DNA of 41,927 nt from Aquimarina sp. RZ0 (GCF_008370685.1 NZ_VTZU01000062.1:1-41927); one strand, 5' to 3'. Positions 8,212 to 17,546 are shown, counted from the first letter of the stretch. Notes: generated by a model not told the origin, from the letters alone. Numbers and translations: made by a program.

Positions 8212-9978
8212 ATGGCAAAAAAGGCCGGAAATGCATTCGATTTTAAGTTGTTTAAACGATTAATTAGTTATACTGATTCTTATCGTTTTACATTTTATTT
8301 TGTTGGATTATCTGCTATATTACTATCTATATTTGCTGTGCTAAAGACGTATCTTTTGCAGGAAACTATTGATGAAAGTTTTATTCCAAAAGATAAAGAT
8401 CTAATTGTGTATTATATCAGTTTAATGCTGACAGTTTTATTATTGGAGGTTATTTTTCAATTCATGTTTATTTATTTTGCTAATTGGTTAGGACAAGGGA
8501 TAATCAAAGATATTAGAGTGGATCTTTTTGAGCATATGTTGGGCTTTAAAAAACAATATTATGACCAATCAGCGGTAGGTAGATTAGTAACACGAGCAGT
8601 CAGTGATATGGAAACTATTGCTAGTATATTTAGTCAAGGGCTTTTTATGATTGTTAGTGATTTACTAAAAATGTCAGTTATTCTTGGGTACATGATGTAT
8701 AAAAGTTGGCAACTTACCTTGATAGTACTATTAATATTCCCAATTATAGTGTATGCTACAAGAATTTTTCAAAAAAAAATGAAAACTGCTTTTGAAGAAG
8801 TAAGAACTCATGTTTCTGATTTAAACTCTTTTGTACAAGAGCGTATTACAGGAATGAAGATCGTTCAATTATTTACCAGAGAAGACAGAGAATATAGAAA
8901 TTTTAAAGAAATTAATGAAAAACATAAAAAAGGATGGATCAAAACCGTTTGGTATAATTCTATCTTTTTCCCTATTGCAGAAATGACCAGTTCAATAGCG
9001 ATTGGGATGATTGTCTGGTATGGTGGCTTGCAAGCTACACAAGGAGGTGTGATTACATTAGGAGTGGTGATCGCTTTTATCGAATTATCACAGATGCTTT
9101 TCAGACCCTTACGCCAGATAGCTGATAAGTTTAATACACTGCAGATGGGTATGGTAGCTGCTAATAGAGTGTTTGAAATATTAGATACAGATTCTAAAAT
9201 TGATGATAGTGGTGAATTGATATTAACAGACGTGAAAGGAGCTATTGATTTTGAGGCAGTACGTTTTAGTTATATTGAAGATGAAGAAGTGTTAAAAGGT
9301 GTTTCATTTTCTGTAAAAGAAGGAAATACAGTTGCAATTGTTGGAGCAACAGGCGCCGGAAAATCTACCATTATTAATTTACTCAGCAGATTTTATGAGA
9401 TAGACAGTGGTACTATTTTTATTGATGGCAAGGATATAGATTCATTGGATTTAAGATCCTTAAGAAGTCATATAGCAGTAGTATTGCAAGATGTATTTTT
9501 ATTTGCAGATACGATTCTTAATAATATCACACTCAACAATCCTGATATTAGTGAAGACCAGGTACATCAGGCAGCAAAAGAAATAGGAATTGATGATTTT
9601 ATAAAAAGCCTTCCTGGAGGATACTATTATAATGTAAAAGAAAGAGGAGCCATGCTTTCTTCTGGTCAGCGACAACTGATCTCTTTTTTAAGAGCTTATG
9701 TAGCTAACCCTGATATTTTGGTATTAGATGAGGCTACATCTTCTATAGACTCTCATAGTGAACAATTAATACAAGATGCGACAGATAAGATAACAAAAGG
9801 GAGAACATCCATAGTAATTGCACATAGATTGGCAACGATCAGGAATGCAGATAAAATTATAGTAATGGATAATGGTGTCGTCGTGGAGCAAGGGAATCAT
9901 AATGAACTATTAGAAATATCAGACGGATACTACAAAAATCTATATGATGTTCAGTTTAATGAGATGAAAGAGGTTTGA
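8212..9978 (+). CDS. ABC exporter, fused membrane and ATPase domains (MsbA-like)
   Basis: 588 residues. A six-helix membrane domain covers about residues 20-310 (helices near 28-45, 66-90, 143-160, 166-183, 255-272 and 280-297). The ATPase follows, with Walker A GATGAGKST at 378-386, signature LSSGQRQ at 482-488 and Walker B DILVLDEAT at 501-509. This is the arrangement of type IV exporters such as MsbA, which work as homodimers or heterodimers. No partner half-transporter lies next to it, so a homodimer is likely. The substrate (lipid, peptide or drug) cannot be read from sequence. It is cotranscribed with truA. Confidence 0.92.
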   Translation: MAKKAGNAFDFKLFKRLISYTDSYRFTFYFVGLSAILLSIFAVLKTYLLQETIDESFIPKDKDLIVYYISLMLTVLLLEVIFQFMFIYFANWLGQGIIKDIRVDLFEHMLGFKKQYYDQSAVGRLVTRAVSDMETIASIFSQGLFMIVSDLLKMSVILGYMMYKSWQLTLIVLLIFPIIVYATRIFQKKMKTAFEEVRTHVSDLNSFVQERITGMKIVQLFTREDREYRNFKEINEKHKKGWIKTVWYNSIFFPIAEMTSSIAIGMIVWYGGLQATQGGVITLGVVIAFIELSQMLFRPLRQIADKFNTLQMGMVAANRVFEILDTDSKIDDSGELILTDVKGAIDFEAVRFSYIEDEEVLKGVSFSVKEGNTVAIVGATGAGKSTIINLLSRFYEIDSGTIFIDGKDIDSLDLRSLRSHIAVVLQDVFLFADTILNNITLNNPDISEDQVHQAAKEIGIDDFIKSLPGGYYYNVKERGAMLSSGQRQLISFLRAYVANPDILVLDEATSSIDSHSEQLIQDATDKITKGRTSIVIAHRLATIRNADKIIVMDNGVVVEQGNHNELLEISDGYYKNLYDVQFNEMKEV

Positions 9979-10227
9979 TCCACTATATGATATTTTTTTA
10001 ATGTAGCTGTCTGCCAAAAAAATGAAAAAGTTACATTTAAGCGAGATAGACAAAAAAATGTAGTCTGAGGAAGTAAATTCAGGTTGCGAAAGATGTTTTA
10101 TGTTTTTTTATAAAAAATAAAGTATCCCGAAGAAATGACTATAATCTATCCATATATGATTTTTACTCTTTTCTCGTAAAACTTACATATAAGGAATGAT
10201 ACTGAAAATCATGATGAAATTTTTATT

Positions 10228-10284
10228 AACTTCTGTAAATGGAATGATGATTAGTATTTTATGCCATTTACAGAAGTTGTTTTT
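10228..10284 (+). terminator. Long perfect-stem hairpin, probable terminator
   Basis: AACTTCTGTAAATGG (10228-10242) pairs perfectly with CCATTTACAGAAGTT (10264-10278) and is followed by GTTTTT. It lies 250 bases after the ABC exporter stop and directly touches the family B repeat. It may end a long 3' untranslated region or a small transcript. The rest of 9979-10227 holds no gene. Confidence 0.65.
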
Positions 10285-10365
10285 ATACCAGTTCTTGGAT
10301 GAAATCAGGATAAACCGAATCTAAAAGAAATGATTTTAGTAGGTAATTTCATTTGAGGATGGTAT
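10285..10365 (-). mobile_element. Miniature repeat family B, short copy
   Basis: This 81 bp segment has terminal inverted repeats: one end reads ATACCAGTTCTTGGATGAAA, and the other, on the opposite strand, reads ATACCATCCTCAAATGAAAT. On the minus strand it aligns with 20707-20865 at both ends (TACCTACTAAAATCATTT at one, GATTTCATCCAAGAACTGG at the other). The centre of the longer copies is missing, so it looks like an internal deletion derivative. Confidence 0.65.
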
Positions 10366-10394
10366 TAGATATTGATTCATCCTAATGAGTTTTT

Positions 10395-10937
10395 TTATTG
10401 TCTTTGAAGAGTAAAGGTTGTTGTAAAAGAATTACTGGCTAACTTTTTAGCGTCAGAAGTCAACGCATATTTTACTCCCGAGTGTGTTAAACTTGTAAAA
10501 CTAAATTGAGGAAATGATCCACTATTATGGGTAAAAAATTCTTCAGCATCTTCTCTACTTGCTGTACATGATAAGTAGTTGTTGGCTTGCGTCCCATTAC
10601 TTGTTCTTTCTAATTGGGTAAGGTATTTACCATTGCTTCCTTTAATAATAACTTTTCTACCGCCTATGTCAATAAACTCAAATTTTTCCCATGATCCCAC
10701 CGTGTTTCTAATAGCGTTGACAGGTTTATTACCGTTTTCACTACTTAAGTAATTACCATTAGGAGCTTGGATGCTGAAATAAGCTGCAGTCTCAGCTTTC
10801 GCTGTATCAAAATTTGTTTGTTTTAGATTTTCTTCTGGAGTGTCATTTACATTATCTTTTTGGCAAGAAAAAAACATCATGCTGCTAATTAATGATGCAA
10901 TAACGAATAACGATTTGGATTTAAAAATTTGAATCAT
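10395..10937 (-). CDS. Fascin-like beta-trefoil lipoprotein
   Basis: 180 residues. The N-terminus has a lipoprotein signal with lipobox MFFSC, so the protein should be anchored in the envelope. After a linker, residues about 50-180 read as one beta-trefoil of the fascin/actin-cross-linking-like type: YFSIQAPNGNYLSSENGNK, then WEKFEFIDIGGRKVIIKGSN with NGKYLTQLE, and a third lobe ending FTLQRQ. In bacteria such trefoils mostly bind sugars. The ligand is unknown. It stands alone between a family B repeat and a gene-free stretch. Confidence 0.75.
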   Translation of the reverse strand: MIQIFKSKSLFVIASLISSMMFFSCQKDNVNDTPEENLKQTNFDTAKAETAAYFSIQAPNGNYLSSENGNKPVNAIRNTVGSWEKFEFIDIGGRKVIIKGSNGKYLTQLERTSNGTQANNYLSCTASREDAEEFFTHNSGSFPQFSFTSLTHSGVKYALTSDAKKLASNSFTTTFTLQRQ

Positions 10938-11367
10938 TTTTTTTTAAAATATTTGGTTAATAAAATTTAAGTTGCTTAAAAGGTCTTCTTTTTAGCAGTT
11001 TATTCTGGATGCAAAAGAAATGATTTAGGAGAAAAATCCCTAGGTTAAGCTCAGTAAATATTGATAATGTTTGCTAATTAATTTTAAACGAAACCTTTAG
11101 AAGAAAGGGGAGAGGATAATAACTCAAGCTAGATTTTTTTTTAAAAAGTTAGGAATATTATGTTAAGAAAAACGTAACGTAATGATTTTTTGTTTAGTAT
11201 GTTTTTTACAATATTCATTCCTCTGTTTTTTTAGCATACTGATGGGAGTTTTTCATTGGTACCTTTGTTAGGGTTAAAAATCAAAATCAGGACATAAAAC
11301 GTGAATTTTTGGAGGGAACGGTAGTGCTCCAGATAAATTCTGTAAGGAGTTCTATGATTTTTTCTGA
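10938..11367. other. Gene-free stretch before the fascin-like gene
   Basis: About 430 bases between two minus-strand genes. It should contain the fascin-like gene's promoter and the 3' end of the cdaA transcript, but I see no clear boxes or hairpins. Confidence 0.4.
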
Positions 11368-12150
11368 TTAAACAAGATCTTTTTTTATTTTTTCAATGAG
11401 TTCTTCTGAAGTCTTGAAAATAACAAACTCTCCATTTTTAACATACGATATTTGACCAGTTTCTTCACTGACCACTAGTGCTAATGCATCAGTTTTTTCG
11501 GTAATACCGACTGCGGCACGATGGCGTAGCCCAAAACGCAAAGGGATATCTCGATCATTTGTTACAGGTAGAATCACCCTGGTAGCTACGATCCTATTGT
11601 CTTCTACAATCATGGCACCATCGTGTAATGGACTGTTTTTATAGAAAATGCTTTCAATTATAGGAGTTTTAACCAAAATTTCTAGTTCATCACCTGAGGT
11701 TTTTACAAAATCAAGTGAAGTATTTCTTTTAATTATGATAAGAGCTCCGGTAAAGGTACTTGCCATTTTTTCGCAGGCCTTGATAATCGCAGCAATATCT
11801 GTGATACTATCTTCTGGTGTATCACGTATGAATTTTAGTTGGCGTAAAAATTTGCGTCTTCTTCCAAAATTGGTAGAGCCAATCATTAATAGAAATTTTC
11901 TGATTTCTTGTTGAAAAACAACGATAAGCGCAAACATTCCTACTCCAATGAACTCACCTAATACACTACTCAGCATCTCCATAGCCAGAAACTGAGTGAG
12001 TTTCCAGACCAGATAAATCATCACAATGCCAATAAAAATATTAATTGCGGCAGTTCCTTTAACCAACTTGTAGACATAGTATAGTAAAAGTGCTACAAGA
12101 ACTATATCTAAGACATCTAATATTCTGAGGTTGATTAAATCCAACTGCAT
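11368..12150 (-). CDS. cdaA: Diadenylate cyclase CdaA (c-di-AMP synthase)
   Basis: CdaA makes cyclic di-AMP from two ATP. Three membrane helices occupy residues about 12-30, 35-56 and 64-80. The DAC (DisA_N) catalytic domain follows, with DGA at 177-179 (SPLHDGAMIV) and RHR at 209-211 (FGLRHRAAVGI), the two motifs needed for nucleotide and metal binding. The 260-residue length is normal. No CdaR or GlmM partner gene lies beside it, unlike in Firmicutes; here it follows folP in the same direction, separated by a REP-like repeat. Confidence 0.95.
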   Translation of the reverse strand: MQLDLINLRILDVLDIVLVALLLYYVYKLVKGTAAINIFIGIVMIYLVWKLTQFLAMEMLSSVLGEFIGVGMFALIVVFQQEIRKFLLMIGSTNFGRRRKFLRQLKFIRDTPEDSITDIAAIIKACEKMASTFTGALIIIKRNTSLDFVKTSGDELEILVKTPIIESIFYKNSPLHDGAMIVEDNRIVATRVILPVTNDRDIPLRFGLRHRAAVGITEKTDALALVVSEETGQISYVKNGEFVIFKTSEELIEKIKKDLV

Positions 12151-12225
12151 GTGTTTCTGTAAAAATAGAAAAATTAGTGAAACTCTGATTTGAAAAGCTT
12201 AAAAAAGGCTATTCGAATAAAAAAC

Positions 12226-12323
12226 TTTACTGGATAATCGAGATTTAAATGCTCCGGCTTGCCTCGAAATCGAAATATTTTTTTCAATAAATGCCTTGTG
12301 GATTTTCCTCAAGGTAGTTTGCT
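12226..12323 (+). repeat. Three-hairpin REP-like repeat, copy 2
   Basis: It runs from TTTACTGGATAATCGAGATT to AAGGTAGTTTGCT and shares the three-part structure of 4073-4169 and 34752-34851. Several hairpin arms are degraded (GCTCCGGCTTGCCTCG keeps only a short stem). It occupies most of the folP-cdaA gap. Confidence 0.8.
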
Positions 12324-12362
12324 TATTAACAGTGGTGTACTGATTAAACGATTTCGCAAGAT

Positions 12363-13187
12363 TTACTTGTGATATATATTCATTAATGATATACATTCCA
12401 TAGCTTCTTTTACATCGTGAACTCTTAGTATCGAACTTCCATTAAGCAGCGCTATTGTGTTTAATACAGTGGTTCCATTAAGTGATTCAGCTGGATTTAT
12501 ATCTAAAATTTTGTAAATCATAGATTTCCTTGATATTCCCGTAAGAATCGGTAAGTCGTGTAATTTTAGCATTTCTAATTCTTTGAGGAGTTCATAATTT
12601 TGCTGTACGTTTTTAGAAAAACCAAACCCTGGGTCAATAATGAGATCATAGATACCATTTTTTCTGGCATCCGCAATTTTTTTAGAAAAATACAACTGAA
12701 TATCTTTTACGAGGAGATCATATTGATGCAAGGATTTCATAGTTTGGGGAGTACCTACCATATGCATCATTATATAAGGGACTTTTAATTCTCCTATCAT
12801 AGGAATCATGTCAGTATCAAGATTTCCTGCCGATATGTCATTAATAATAGCTGCCCCTATATCGATGCAACTTTTTGCAATTTTACTTCTGAATGTATCA
12901 ATTGATAATATACAATCAGGAAACTTATTTTGTAATAACTCTACCACAGGTAAAACTCTTTTCTCTTCTTCCTGCATCGTAATATGATCCGAACTGGGTC
13001 TTGATGAATATGCTCCAAGATCTATAAAAGTAGCCCCCTCTTGCAGCATTTTTTCTACCTGTTTTAGAATATCATACTCATTTTTATATGCTCCACCATC
13101 ATAAAATGAATCAGGTGTAAGATTAAGAATTCCCATTACTTTGGGTGTAGATAGATCGATTAACGAGCCTTTGCAATTAATTGTCAT
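12363..13187 (-). CDS. folP: Dihydropteroate synthase FolP
   Basis: FolP joins p-aminobenzoate to dihydropterin pyrophosphate in folate synthesis. The two Prosite-type signatures are present: VMGILNLTPDSFYDGG near the N-terminus and FIDLGAYSSRPSS after it. Later come ILSIDTFRSKIA, IINDISAG, MHMVGTPQTMK, DLIIDPGFGFSK and GISRKSMI. I start at 13187 (MTINCKGSLIDLS), giving 274 residues. A longer reading from 13289 would overlap the divergent gene's start and adds residues not seen in the family. It shares an upstream region of about 80 bases with DUF1599. Confidence 0.95.
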   Translation of the reverse strand: MTINCKGSLIDLSTPKVMGILNLTPDSFYDGGAYKNEYDILKQVEKMLQEGATFIDLGAYSSRPSSDHITMQEEEKRVLPVVELLQNKFPDCILSIDTFRSKIAKSCIDIGAAIINDISAGNLDTDMIPMIGELKVPYIMMHMVGTPQTMKSLHQYDLLVKDIQLYFSKKIADARKNGIYDLIIDPGFGFSKNVQQNYELLKELEMLKLHDLPILTGISRKSMIYKILDINPAESLNGTTVLNTIALLNGSSILRVHDVKEAMECISLMNIYHK

Positions 13188-13268
13188 TAGAGAGTAAGCT
13201 GTTTTTTTAGATTTTAATTGGTATAATTCCCATATTAAAGCGAAATTTACGCAAAATTGAACAGTTTT

Positions 13269-13808
13269 ATGCAGGATACGTCTACACAATATGATACAGT
13301 AATTACCAAGTGTCGTGATCTTTTTATAAAAAAAATGAAAGATTATGGCAGTGCCTGGAGGATTTTAAGATTACCATCGCTTACAGATCAGATCTTTATA
13401 AAAGCACAAAGGATACGAAGTTTACAAGAACAGGATGTAAGAAAAGTAGATGAAGGAGAGATCTCAGAATTTATAGGGATTATTAATTATAGTTTAATGG
13501 CTTTGATACAGATAGAGAAGGGAGTTGTAGAACAACCGGATTTATCTACAGACGTAGCCATAACATTATACGATAAACATAGTGGTATTGCTAAAGAGCT
13601 AATGATGAATAAAAATCATGATTACGGCGAGGCTTGGCGCGATATGCGAGTGAGTTCCTTAACAGATCTGATTCTCCAAAAGTTACTCCGTGTGAAACAG
13701 ATTGAAGATAATAAAGGAAAAACCTTGGTAAGCGAGGGGATAGATGCTAATTATCAGGATATGGTTAATTATGCTGTTTTTGCAATGATACATCTGGGAG
13801 AAAGTTGA
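13269..13808 (+). CDS. DUF1599 protein with internal duplication
   Basis: 179 residues from the ATG at 13269; a TTG at 13257 would add four residues. The protein holds two copies of one motif: KKMKDYGSAWRILRLPSLTD near residue 25 and NKNHDYGEAWRDMRVSSLTD near residue 115, each followed by a helix with KxxRxxxI. This is the DUF1599 family of Bacteroidetes, commonly found opposite folP. The repeat is mostly helical and reminds me of all-alpha nucleotide-binding folds, but no activity is established to my knowledge. Confidence 0.85.
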   Translation: MQDTSTQYDTVITKCRDLFIKKMKDYGSAWRILRLPSLTDQIFIKAQRIRSLQEQDVRKVDEGEISEFIGIINYSLMALIQIEKGVVEQPDLSTDVAITLYDKHSGIAKELMMNKNHDYGEAWRDMRVSSLTDLILQKLLRVKQIEDNKGKTLVSEGIDANYQDMVNYAVFAMIHLGES

Positions 13809-13902
13809 TAGATTAGGATTTATAAAATACTGTTAAACTAAAAGAGACAAGGTGTAAAGCATAGTATCTTGTCTGCAATAATTTAAAAACTACCATCAAA
13901 AA

Positions 13903-15573
13903 ATGAAAATACTAGTTTGGTTTTCCAGAATATTTGTAGCAGCTCTGTTTCTGTTTTCGGGTTTTATAAAATTAAATGACCCTGTAGGTTTTTCTTATAA
14001 GCTTCAAGAATATTTTGGAGAAGGAGTATTAAACCTGGAATTTTTGATCCCTTATGGATTATTGATTGCTGTTTTTCTGGTGATTTTTGAAGTTATTGTT
14101 GGGGTTACATTGTTGTTAGGATACCTGCCTAAGTTTACTGTTTGGTCTTTATTACTAATGATAGCCTTTTTTACATTTCTTACTTTTTACTCAGCATACT
14201 TTAATAAAGTGACAGATTGTGGTTGTTTTGGGGATGCACTTCCTTTAACACCTTGGGAGTCATTTACCAAAGATCTTATTCTCCTGGTATTAATATTAGT
14301 ACTATTTTTTGGAAAAAAGTATATAACTCCTATTTTACCAGTAGCTTCTCATAAGTGGATTGTTTTTATTAGTTTTTCTGCTTGCTTGGCATTTGCCTAT
14401 CAAGTATTAATGCATTTACCAACATTTGATTTTAGAGCGTACAAAATAGGAACAAATATACAAGAAGGGATGTCGGTTCCCGAAGGTGCTCCAGAAGCAA
14501 ATTTTCAATACTTCTGGAAGTTCGAAATTGATGGAAAAGAAGAAGTAGTTACTACAAAAGGAGAGTATCCACAAGTGAATGGTAAATATATAGGTGTCGA
14601 AACAAAAATGATCGATGAAGGATATATACCACCGATTCACGATTTTGCAATAGAAAAAGAAGGAGAAGAGTATACAATAGAATTTCTTGAAAAAGAAAAC
14701 CTGGTATTGATCATTATGTATAATCTGGCAAAAAGTGAAGGTGAAGGGATGAGTGTAATAAAAGGTTTAGCTGATAAAGCATATGCTCAGGGATATGATG
14801 TAATAGGTCTTACCGCTTCTTCGCCACAAGCGATCTCTCAGAAAAAACAACAATACAATCTAGAATTTGATTTCTATAATACAGATGAGACTGCACTAAA
14901 AACAATTTTACGCTCTAATCCGGGAATTGTTAAATTAAAAAGAGGAACTATTACAGAAAAACTGCACTGGAATGACGCAGATAAATTAGTATTAGATAAA
15001 GTAGAAAGATCAAAACCTAAGATTAATAAAAACCTTAAAAGACAGTTAGATAGTATTGTGAAATTAGATCAGGAAGGTAGAAATGCTGATAATATTTCCT
15101 GGGAAGAGCAGAAAGTCGTGGATAGCACCAATACTATCTTTATAGAAAATGTTTTTAAAAGATATGGATACCCGGGACGAAGCCTGGTTGGAGAAGAAAC
15201 TAGTATAGCTGCTTGGTTGGTTATTCAGCATTCTGATAAAATAGGAAAATATTTACCGCTAATCAAAGAAGCAGGAGAGAAAGGAGAGCTTGATTATACA
15301 TCGGTTGCTATGATGGAAGATCGGTATTTTATGCAACAAGGTCTCGAACAAAAATATGGTACGCAAGGTCGCACTATTAATAGTAATAAAAATAGCCCAA
15401 TACAATTAATCTGGCCAATTAAAGACCCGGAAACCGTAAATGAACGAAGAAAAGAAGCTGGGTATAAAACAACGGTAGAGGAAAATGCTAAAAGATTATA
15501 CGGAGAAAATTTTGAGTATAAAATATATACACTTGAAGAAGTTAAGAAACTAGACCCTAATATTAACGAATAA
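13903..15573 (+). CDS. BT_3928-family membrane protein fused to DUF6624
   Basis: 556 residues. Residues 1-165 carry about five membrane helices of DoxX/MauE type, including the conserved TDCGCFGDALPLTPWESF loop. Residues about 180-350 are a soluble, thioredoxin-like region (VLIIMYNLAKSEGEGMSVIK), which together with the helices makes a BT_3928-family protein. From about residue 379 comes an extra domain with AAWLVIQHSDKIGKYLPLIK, MMEDRYFMQQGLEQKYGTQG and a C-terminal NERRKEAG block. That matches DUF6624, which normally occurs as its own protein. A redox or envelope role is suggested by the MauE-like part only. It is the first gene of a run with the permease (3-base gap) and tpiA. Confidence 0.85.
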   Translation: MKILVWFSRIFVAALFLFSGFIKLNDPVGFSYKLQEYFGEGVLNLEFLIPYGLLIAVFLVIFEVIVGVTLLLGYLPKFTVWSLLLMIAFFTFLTFYSAYFNKVTDCGCFGDALPLTPWESFTKDLILLVLILVLFFGKKYITPILPVASHKWIVFISFSACLAFAYQVLMHLPTFDFRAYKIGTNIQEGMSVPEGAPEANFQYFWKFEIDGKEEVVTTKGEYPQVNGKYIGVETKMIDEGYIPPIHDFAIEKEGEEYTIEFLEKENLVLIIMYNLAKSEGEGMSVIKGLADKAYAQGYDVIGLTASSPQAISQKKQQYNLEFDFYNTDETALKTILRSNPGIVKLKRGTITEKLHWNDADKLVLDKVERSKPKINKNLKRQLDSIVKLDQEGRNADNISWEEQKVVDSTNTIFIENVFKRYGYPGRSLVGEETSIAAWLVIQHSDKIGKYLPLIKEAGEKGELDYTSVAMMEDRYFMQQGLEQKYGTQGRTINSNKNSPIQLIWPIKDPETVNERRKEAGYKTTVEENAKRLYGENFEYKIYTLEEVKKLDPNINE

Positions 15574-15576
15574 GGA

Positions 15577-16647
15577 ATGCTTAGATACTTCAGTAAATTA
15601 GGGTATGCATTACTTACATTATTAGGAGTGATCACTGTTATTTTTATGTTATTTACTATTCTGCCTGGTGATCCTGCGCAGATGATGATGGGACAGAACG
15701 AAAGTAAAGAACAACTAGCAATAGTAAATAAGAAATATGGTTTTGATCTGCCACTGATCTCTCAATATGGGTACTATGTAAATGATCTTTCTCCTATTTC
15801 TTTTCATAATACTGCAGTAGAGGCATTTTCATTTTTTGATAAAAAGAAGTATTCAGGAGTATCGCTTTTTGTTATAGGAGGTATTGAAGTGGTTTTTAAG
15901 TTTCCCTATTTAAGAGAATCTTTTCAGAAAAACGGAAAAAAAGTCACCGATGTTATCAAAGAAACGATGCCCAATACAGCTGTGTTGGCAATATCTGCAA
16001 TATTGATAGCAATATTTCTAGGGATCGCTCTGGGTATTATAAGTGCATTGAAAAAAGATCAGTGGATCGATAGATTGATTCAGTTTGTAAGTACAATAGG
16101 AATGAGTGTGCCCTCTTTTTTTAGTTCGATTATTTTTGCGTGGTTTTTCGGATATGTTTTACATGAATATACAAATCTTAATATGACTGGTAGTTTGTAT
16201 GAGGTAGATGATTTTGGGGAAGGAATTTATATTCAATGGAAAAACTTGATACTACCGGCTATTGTTTTGGGAATAAGGCCATTAGCAGTAGTTACTCAGT
16301 TAATGCGTAATTCATTGTTAGAAGTGATGAGTCAGGATTATGTAAGAACAGCAAAAGCAAAGGGATTGTCATTGTTTCAGGTTATCAGAAGACATGCAGT
16401 AAAGAATGCATTAAATCCTGTTGTAACTGCCATTTCTGGTTGGTTTGCTTCCATGTTGGCAGGAGCAGTATTTGTCGAATATATTTTTGGTTGGAATGGG
16501 TTGGGAAAAGAGATAGTAGATGCACTTAATACATCAGACCTACCAATTATTATGGGATCTGTAATTGTCATTGCATCATTGTTTATTCTTATTAATATCT
16601 TTGTCGATATAATCTATAGATGGTTGGATCCCAGAATAAGGGTTTAA
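15577..16647 (+). CDS. DppB/OppB-type ABC transporter permease (orphan)
   Basis: 356 residues. The N-terminal helix carries FTILPGDPAQMMMGQNESKE, the signature start of DppB/OppB peptide-transport permeases. A roughly 80-residue periplasmic insertion follows, and then five helices. The EAA loop, which contacts the ATPase, is EVMSQDYVRTAKAKGLSLFQ with VIRRHAVKNALNPV. No DppC, ATPase or binding-protein gene is nearby. It starts 3 bases after the BT_3928 gene, so the two are translated together. Transport of peptides is the family expectation; a link to the BT_3928 protein is inferred. Confidence 0.9.
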   Translation: MLRYFSKLGYALLTLLGVITVIFMLFTILPGDPAQMMMGQNESKEQLAIVNKKYGFDLPLISQYGYYVNDLSPISFHNTAVEAFSFFDKKKYSGVSLFVIGGIEVVFKFPYLRESFQKNGKKVTDVIKETMPNTAVLAISAILIAIFLGIALGIISALKKDQWIDRLIQFVSTIGMSVPSFFSSIIFAWFFGYVLHEYTNLNMTGSLYEVDDFGEGIYIQWKNLILPAIVLGIRPLAVVTQLMRNSLLEVMSQDYVRTAKAKGLSLFQVIRRHAVKNALNPVVTAISGWFASMLAGAVFVEYIFGWNGLGKEIVDALNTSDLPIIMGSVIVIASLFILINIFVDIIYRWLDPRIRV

Positions 16648-16714
16648 TATTTCTATAAGTTTTAAAATAGTAACCAAACTATAACCACAATATAAATACT
16701 TAAATTAAAAATTA

Positions 16715-17467
16715 ATGAGAAAAAAAATTGTAGCTGGAAACTGGAAAATGAATAAAAATCTGGCTGAGACAGGAGTTTTAATTTCAGAACTTAAAACAAC
16801 ATTAGAGCAATCATCAGACGCCGAAATTATTGTTGCACCTACGTTTACAAACTTATACTATGCTTTTGAAGAATTAAAAGGATCTGATATCAAAGTAGCA
16901 GCGCAAAATATGCACCAGGCAGAACACGGAGCTTTTACCGGAGAAATTTCTGCAAGTATGCTAAAAAGTGTTGGGATAGAGATTGTAATTCTTGGTCATA
17001 GTGAACGCAGAGCCTATTTTGGTGAAACGGATGAATTATTGTTAGAAAAAGTAAAAACGGCATTAAAACATGATATGACCATCATTTTCTGTTTTGGAGA
17101 AGAGTTAGAGGATCGTAAAAGTGAAAAACATTTTAGTGTAGTAGAAACCCAATTAAAGAATGCTTTATTTGGATTAGACGCTGCATCCTGGAAAAATATA
17201 GTATTGGCATATGAGCCGGTATGGGCCATAGGGACAGGAGAAACAGCAAGCCCGGAACAAGCTCAGGAGATGCATGCTTTTATCCGTAGCACGATTGCAA
17301 AGGCATTTAATGATTCTATAGCAGAAGAAGTTTCTATACTTTATGGAGGAAGTGTAAAACCCGCAAATGCCAAAGAGATTTTTGCTAAACCTGATGTAGA
17401 TGGAGGATTGATTGGTGGTGCAGCATTAGATGCAGAAAGTTTTGCTGCAATTGTGAATGCAATATAG
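16715..17467 (+). CDS. tpiA: Triosephosphate isomerase
   Basis: TpiA interconverts dihydroxyacetone phosphate and glyceraldehyde-3-phosphate in glycolysis. All catalytic residues are visible: Lys11 (NWKMN), His95 (ILGHSERR) and Glu167 (AYEPVWAIGTG). The phosphate-binding SILYGGSVK and GLIGGAAL segments are also present. The 250-residue length is standard. It follows the permease by 67 bases and is closed by a terminator. Confidence 0.98.
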   Translation: MRKKIVAGNWKMNKNLAETGVLISELKTTLEQSSDAEIIVAPTFTNLYYAFEELKGSDIKVAAQNMHQAEHGAFTGEISASMLKSVGIEIVILGHSERRAYFGETDELLLEKVKTALKHDMTIIFCFGEELEDRKSEKHFSVVETQLKNALFGLDAASWKNIVLAYEPVWAIGTGETASPEQAQEMHAFIRSTIAKAFNDSIAEEVSILYGGSVKPANAKEIFAKPDVDGGLIGGAALDAESFAAIVNAI

Positions 17468-17502
17468 TTTTTCAAAATTCGTAATAGATTAGCATACACA
17501 GG

Positions 17503-17531
17503 AGACATTCGTAGGTACGGATGTCTTTTTT
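17503..17531 (+). terminator. Terminator after tpiA
   Basis: AGACATtCGTA and TACGgATGTCT form a stem with one internal mismatch and a two-base loop, followed by TTTTT. It starts 36 bases past the tpiA stop. Confidence 0.85.
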
Positions 17532-17546
17532 GCTAGTTAAAAATAG

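Noticed and set aside
12199..12396. A 65-codon minus-strand open frame between cdaA and folP
   Set aside because: It lies over the REP-like repeat and the folP 3' end; similar chance frames occur in other repeat copies.
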